Shown one piece after another: positions 39,488 to 41,280 of a stretch of DNA of 41,280 nt (positions within the stretch are counted from its first letter, which is position 1; each line of letters begins with the position of its first letter). Location: positions 1 to 41,280 of the IMG/VR virus record IMGVR_UViG_3300025769_000268; one strand, 5' to 3'. The notes under the pieces are model-generated. The model had not been told where the DNA came from, made no database searches, and was given only the letters and a program-made list of their open reading frames with translations. The position numbers and the translations under genes are program-made. The stretch comes from a virus.

Positions 39488-39575
39488 GTCTTCAGAGGAA
39501 GAGAACATCGTTCCCTGACCCTTTAAGGATTTGAGGGGGCTATGGGGATGTAGTGAACCCGGGTGGGTTATATAG

Positions 39576-39604
39576 ATTATACACCTAAATTATCATTTTG
39601 TCAA
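39576..39604 (-). promoter_or_regulatory. Consensus sigma-70 promoter for the leftward early genes
   Basis: On the minus strand TTGACA (39604-39599), a 17-base spacer and TATAAT (39581-39576) are both perfect hexamers. Transcription would begin near 39569 and run left through the repeat array and the inverted copy into the early genes. Confidence 0.9.
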
Positions 39605-39632
39605 GTATTATCGTTATTACCGCAGAAAAAGC

Positions 39633-39661
39633 TTGACAAATCGGAAAAATAACTGTATAAT
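39633..39661 (+). promoter_or_regulatory. Consensus sigma-70 promoter for the terminase operon
   Basis: TTGACA (39633-39638), a 17-base spacer and TATAAT (39656-39661) are perfect. The expected start near 39668 is only about four bases before the small terminase ATG at 39672, so the transcript would be nearly leaderless. Confidence 0.9.
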
Positions 39662-39671
39662 GTTGTATATT

Positions 39672-40064
39672 ATGAAAAAAGAATTAACAACTAAACAGCA
39701 GACTTTCTTAGACCATCTTGTACAAACAGGGGGTGATCCTAAAGAAGCAGCTAGGTTAGCAGGTTATTCCGAGAATGGACACTGGCAAGTCGTACACGCA
39801 CTCAAGAACGAGATTATAGACTTAGCCTCAAACATCCTCGCGCAATCCGCGCCTAAAGCAGCTATGAAACTTGTGGATATAATGGAGTCTAATAGTCCAG
39901 TTCCTCAAGCTAACATGCGTTTACAAGCTGCCCAGACTATCCTAGATAGAACAGGACTAGGTAAACAGGAAAGGATAGATGTTAATCATAAATTAGAAGG
40001 AGGATTGTTTATACTCCCTGCCAAAGAAGAGATTATTATAGATGCAAAAGCGGAGATCGAGTAG
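39672..40064 (+). CDS. terS: Small terminase subunit (130 aa)
   Basis: It recognises the packaging site and recruits the large subunit. The N terminus has the DNA-binding helix-turn-helix of many TerS proteins: KKELTTKQQTFLDHLVQTGG, then DPKEAARLAGYSE. A coiled region follows (ALKNEIIDLASNILAQSAPK) and a C-terminal RLQAAQTILDRTGLGKQERI motif typical of phage terminase small subunits. The frame is open upstream to 39633, but that part is the promoter, so ATG 39672 is chosen; an ATG at 39660 is also in frame. There is no ribosome site before 39672. The end overlaps the next gene by 23 bases. Confidence 0.8.
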   Translation: MKKELTTKQQTFLDHLVQTGGDPKEAARLAGYSENGHWQVVHALKNEIIDLASNILAQSAPKAAMKLVDIMESNSPVPQANMRLQAAQTILDRTGLGKQERIDVNHKLEGGLFILPAKEEIIIDAKAEIE

Positions 40065-40299
40065 CACCATTCCATTTGGATATGAGTTAGCACAAGATAA
40101 TAAAACTTTAAAGCCTATAGAGAGTGAGTTAGAATCTTTAAAAAACATTGCTAAGTTAGTACAAGATGAAGTACTATCTTTACGTGAAGGAAGTCTTTGG
40201 TTGCAAACTGAAACTGGGAGATCTTTAAGCCACACAGGGCTAAAGAAAATTATAGCGAATGGAAGATTGGAAAAAGAATCCAGAGAATTATCTAACTGA
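40042..40299 (+). CDS. Small resolvase-tail-like protein between terminase genes (85 aa)
   Basis: The pattern STIPFGYELAQDNKTLKPIE, LVQDEVLSLREGSLWLQTET, then GRSLSHTGLKKII resembles the DNA-contacting 'recombinase' domain that follows the catalytic domain in large serine recombinases, but the catalytic domain is absent. Short proteins of this kind occur next to terminase genes in marine phages. It may bind DNA at the packaging site; this is inferred. It overlaps terS by 23 bases and terL by 41 bases, which is unusually deep but leaves each gene's motif intact. Confidence 0.6.
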   Translation: MQKRRSSSTIPFGYELAQDNKTLKPIESELESLKNIAKLVQDEVLSLREGSLWLQTETGRSLSHTGLKKIIANGRLEKESRELSN

Positions 40300-41280
40300 T
40301 GAGAATAATAACTTCGTTCTCAAGAAAGATGGTACGCCCCGTAAGAAAACAGGACGACCAAAAGGTGCAAAAGGTAGAGGGTATAACTACCACTCAGAAA
40401 CTAAAACGAAGCTTCGTGCTAAACGAGCAGTTCGTAGCAAAGAAAAAAGTGCCACCAGACTTAAACAAAGATTAGATGCAAAAAGAAATTCATTAAATGC
40501 ATCTAAAGAAACATTAAATAAATTAGATAAAAAGACGACTAATAAAGTTGTTACTGAAGATGTATTAGATCAAGTTCCAAAAGCTTTAAAAGAAGAAGTC
40601 AATAATAATGTTATCTTTAAGCCTAACAATGGGCCACAGACAGACTTCTTAGCAGCACCAGAGAAAGATGTTCTTTATGGTGGTGCAGCAGGTGGTGGTA
40701 AGTCTTATGCAATGCTAATAGATCCTTTACGCTTTGCACATAGATCTGCACACAGAGCGTTAATACTTAGGCGTTCAATGCCGGAGCTAAGAGAACTTAT
40801 AGATAAAAGTAGAGAACTATACCCCAAAGCATTTCCGGGGTGCAAGTACAAAGAAGTAGAAAAACTTTGGAACTTCCCTAGCGGAGCCAAAGTAGAGTTC
40901 GGCTTCTTAGAGCGAGATGCTGATGTATATCGGTATCAAGGGCAAGCCTATTCTTGGATTGGCTTTGACGAGATCACTCACTTACCCACTGAGTTTGGAT
41001 GGAATTATCTCGCTTCTCGCCTAAGAACGACCGACCCTGAGATTATACCGTACATGCGTTGTACAGCTAATCCGGGAGGCGTAGGAGCAACATGGGTCAA
41101 AAAGAGATACATAGACCCATATCCTCCTAATGAATCTTTTGTAGGGGAAGATAACTTAACTAGAAAGTTTATTCCTGCTAGACTAGATGATAATCCATAT
41201 CTGGCTAAAGATGGTCGATATGAAGAAATGCTAAAAGCTTTACCTGCTACACAGCGCAGACAGTTGTTAGAAGGTAATTG
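40259..41280 (+). CDS. terL: Large terminase subunit, N-terminal part (continues beyond window)
   Basis: This ATPase-nuclease packages DNA into the procapsid. The start ATG at 40259 is in frame with all motifs. An unusual basic N-terminal extension of about 120 residues includes a GRPKGAKGRGY stretch like an AT-hook. Then come Walker A LYGGAAGGGKSYA (K148, S149), an arginine-rich ILRRSMPELREL segment, Walker B WIGFDEITHLP (D237, E238) and CTANPGG as the coupling motif. The nuclease domain lies outside the window. At least 340 codons are present without a stop. Confidence 0.93.
   Translation, partial: MEDWKKNPENYLTDENNNFVLKKDGTPRKKTGRPKGAKGRGYNYHSETKTKLRAKRAVRSKEKSATRLKQRLDAKRNSLNASKETLNKLDKKTTNKVVTEDVLDQVPKALKEEVNNNVIFKPNNGPQTDFLAAPEKDVLYGGAAGGGKSYAMLIDPLRFAHRSAHRALILRRSMPELRELIDKSRELYPKAFPGCKYKEVEKLWNFPSGAKVEFGFLERDADVYRYQGQAYSWIGFDEITHLPTEFGWNYLASRLRTTDPEIIPYMRCTANPGGVGATWVKKRYIDPYPPNESFVGEDNLTRKFIPARLDDNPYLAKDGRYEEMLKALPATQRRQLLEGN

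Larger units (their letters stand above)
39111..39575. other. Non-coding leader/end-like region
   Basis: No gene was seen on either strand; the few ATGs with nearby AGGA are followed by stops within eight codons. The left part is very AT-rich (39139-39176), the right part has short repeats and GC-rich clusters. It would be the untranslated leader of the minus-strand promoter and may contain the packaging site or genome end. Confidence 0.6.

Noticed and set aside
39633-39671. Upstream TTG start extending the small terminase by 13 residues
   Set aside because: This stretch is itself the promoter (TTGACA to TATAAT), so it would not be in the transcript made from that promoter.
1-41280. tRNA, rRNA, integrase or att site
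   Set aside because: No cloverleaf with a TTCGA-type T-loop, no rRNA-like stretch and no integrase-like gene was noticed by eye; a covariance search was not possible.

Overview
The window is almost certainly a tailed, podovirus-like bacteriophage genome cut from a circular or concatemeric molecule. It starts inside a tail-fibre gene and ends inside the large terminase gene. The T7-like replication set (family A DNA polymerase, gp4-type primase-helicase, gp2.5-like ssDNA-binding protein, endonuclease I), the class I ribonucleotide reductase, the low GC content and the densely packed overlapping small genes fit a lytic marine phage of a Gram-negative bacterium. Signal peptides, a lipobox and canonical sigma-70 promoters support a Gram-negative host. 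I cannot name the host or genus from sequence alone, and no phage RNA polymerase, integrase or repressor is visible here.

Layout. (1) 1-4.3 kb, plus strand: tail-fibre and host-recognition proteins, and a tail-fibre-assembly-like gene broken by an in-frame TAA. (2) 4.3-5.1 kb: small membrane proteins and a 3-TM holin. (3) 5.1-19.2 kb: virion proteins, including a Q-rich 1022-residue protein, three middle-sized proteins, a GH24-type lysozyme and a 2109-residue multidomain protein probably ejected with the DNA. (4) 19.2-21.9 kb: an unusual cassette of two secreted proteins, each with an N-terminal c-type haem motif (CxxCH) and a copper type II monooxygenase-like region, with a 57-residue lipoprotein gene between them. 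(5) 21.9-22.9 kb: small membrane proteins, one with a canonical EF-hand. (6) 22.9-38.0 kb, minus strand: nucleotide metabolism (nrdB, nrdA, DUF3310), recombination nucleases, polymerase, primase-helicase, SSB, a DUF932-like protein and about twenty small genes. (7) 38.0-39.67 kb: a non-coding control region. It holds a nested hairpin, a terminator, one small gene with a decayed inverted copy of itself, an array of CTTTAAAG repeats, and two back-to-back consensus sigma-70 promoters. (8) 39.67 kb to the end, plus strand: small terminase, a small resolvase-like protein and large terminase.

How it may work together. The minus-strand promoter at 39576-39604 would drive the replication and nucleotide genes leftward through a long structured leader. 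The plus-strand promoter at 39633-39661 would start the packaging and structural genes. The CTTTAAAG array next to the terminase genes resembles in kind the short-repeat ends of T7-like genomes. The haem-copper cassette follows the virion genes on the late strand, so it is probably made late and exported. It is the best candidate for an undescribed phage-carried metabolic or redox system. All homology statements rest on motif recognition by eye; no search was run.
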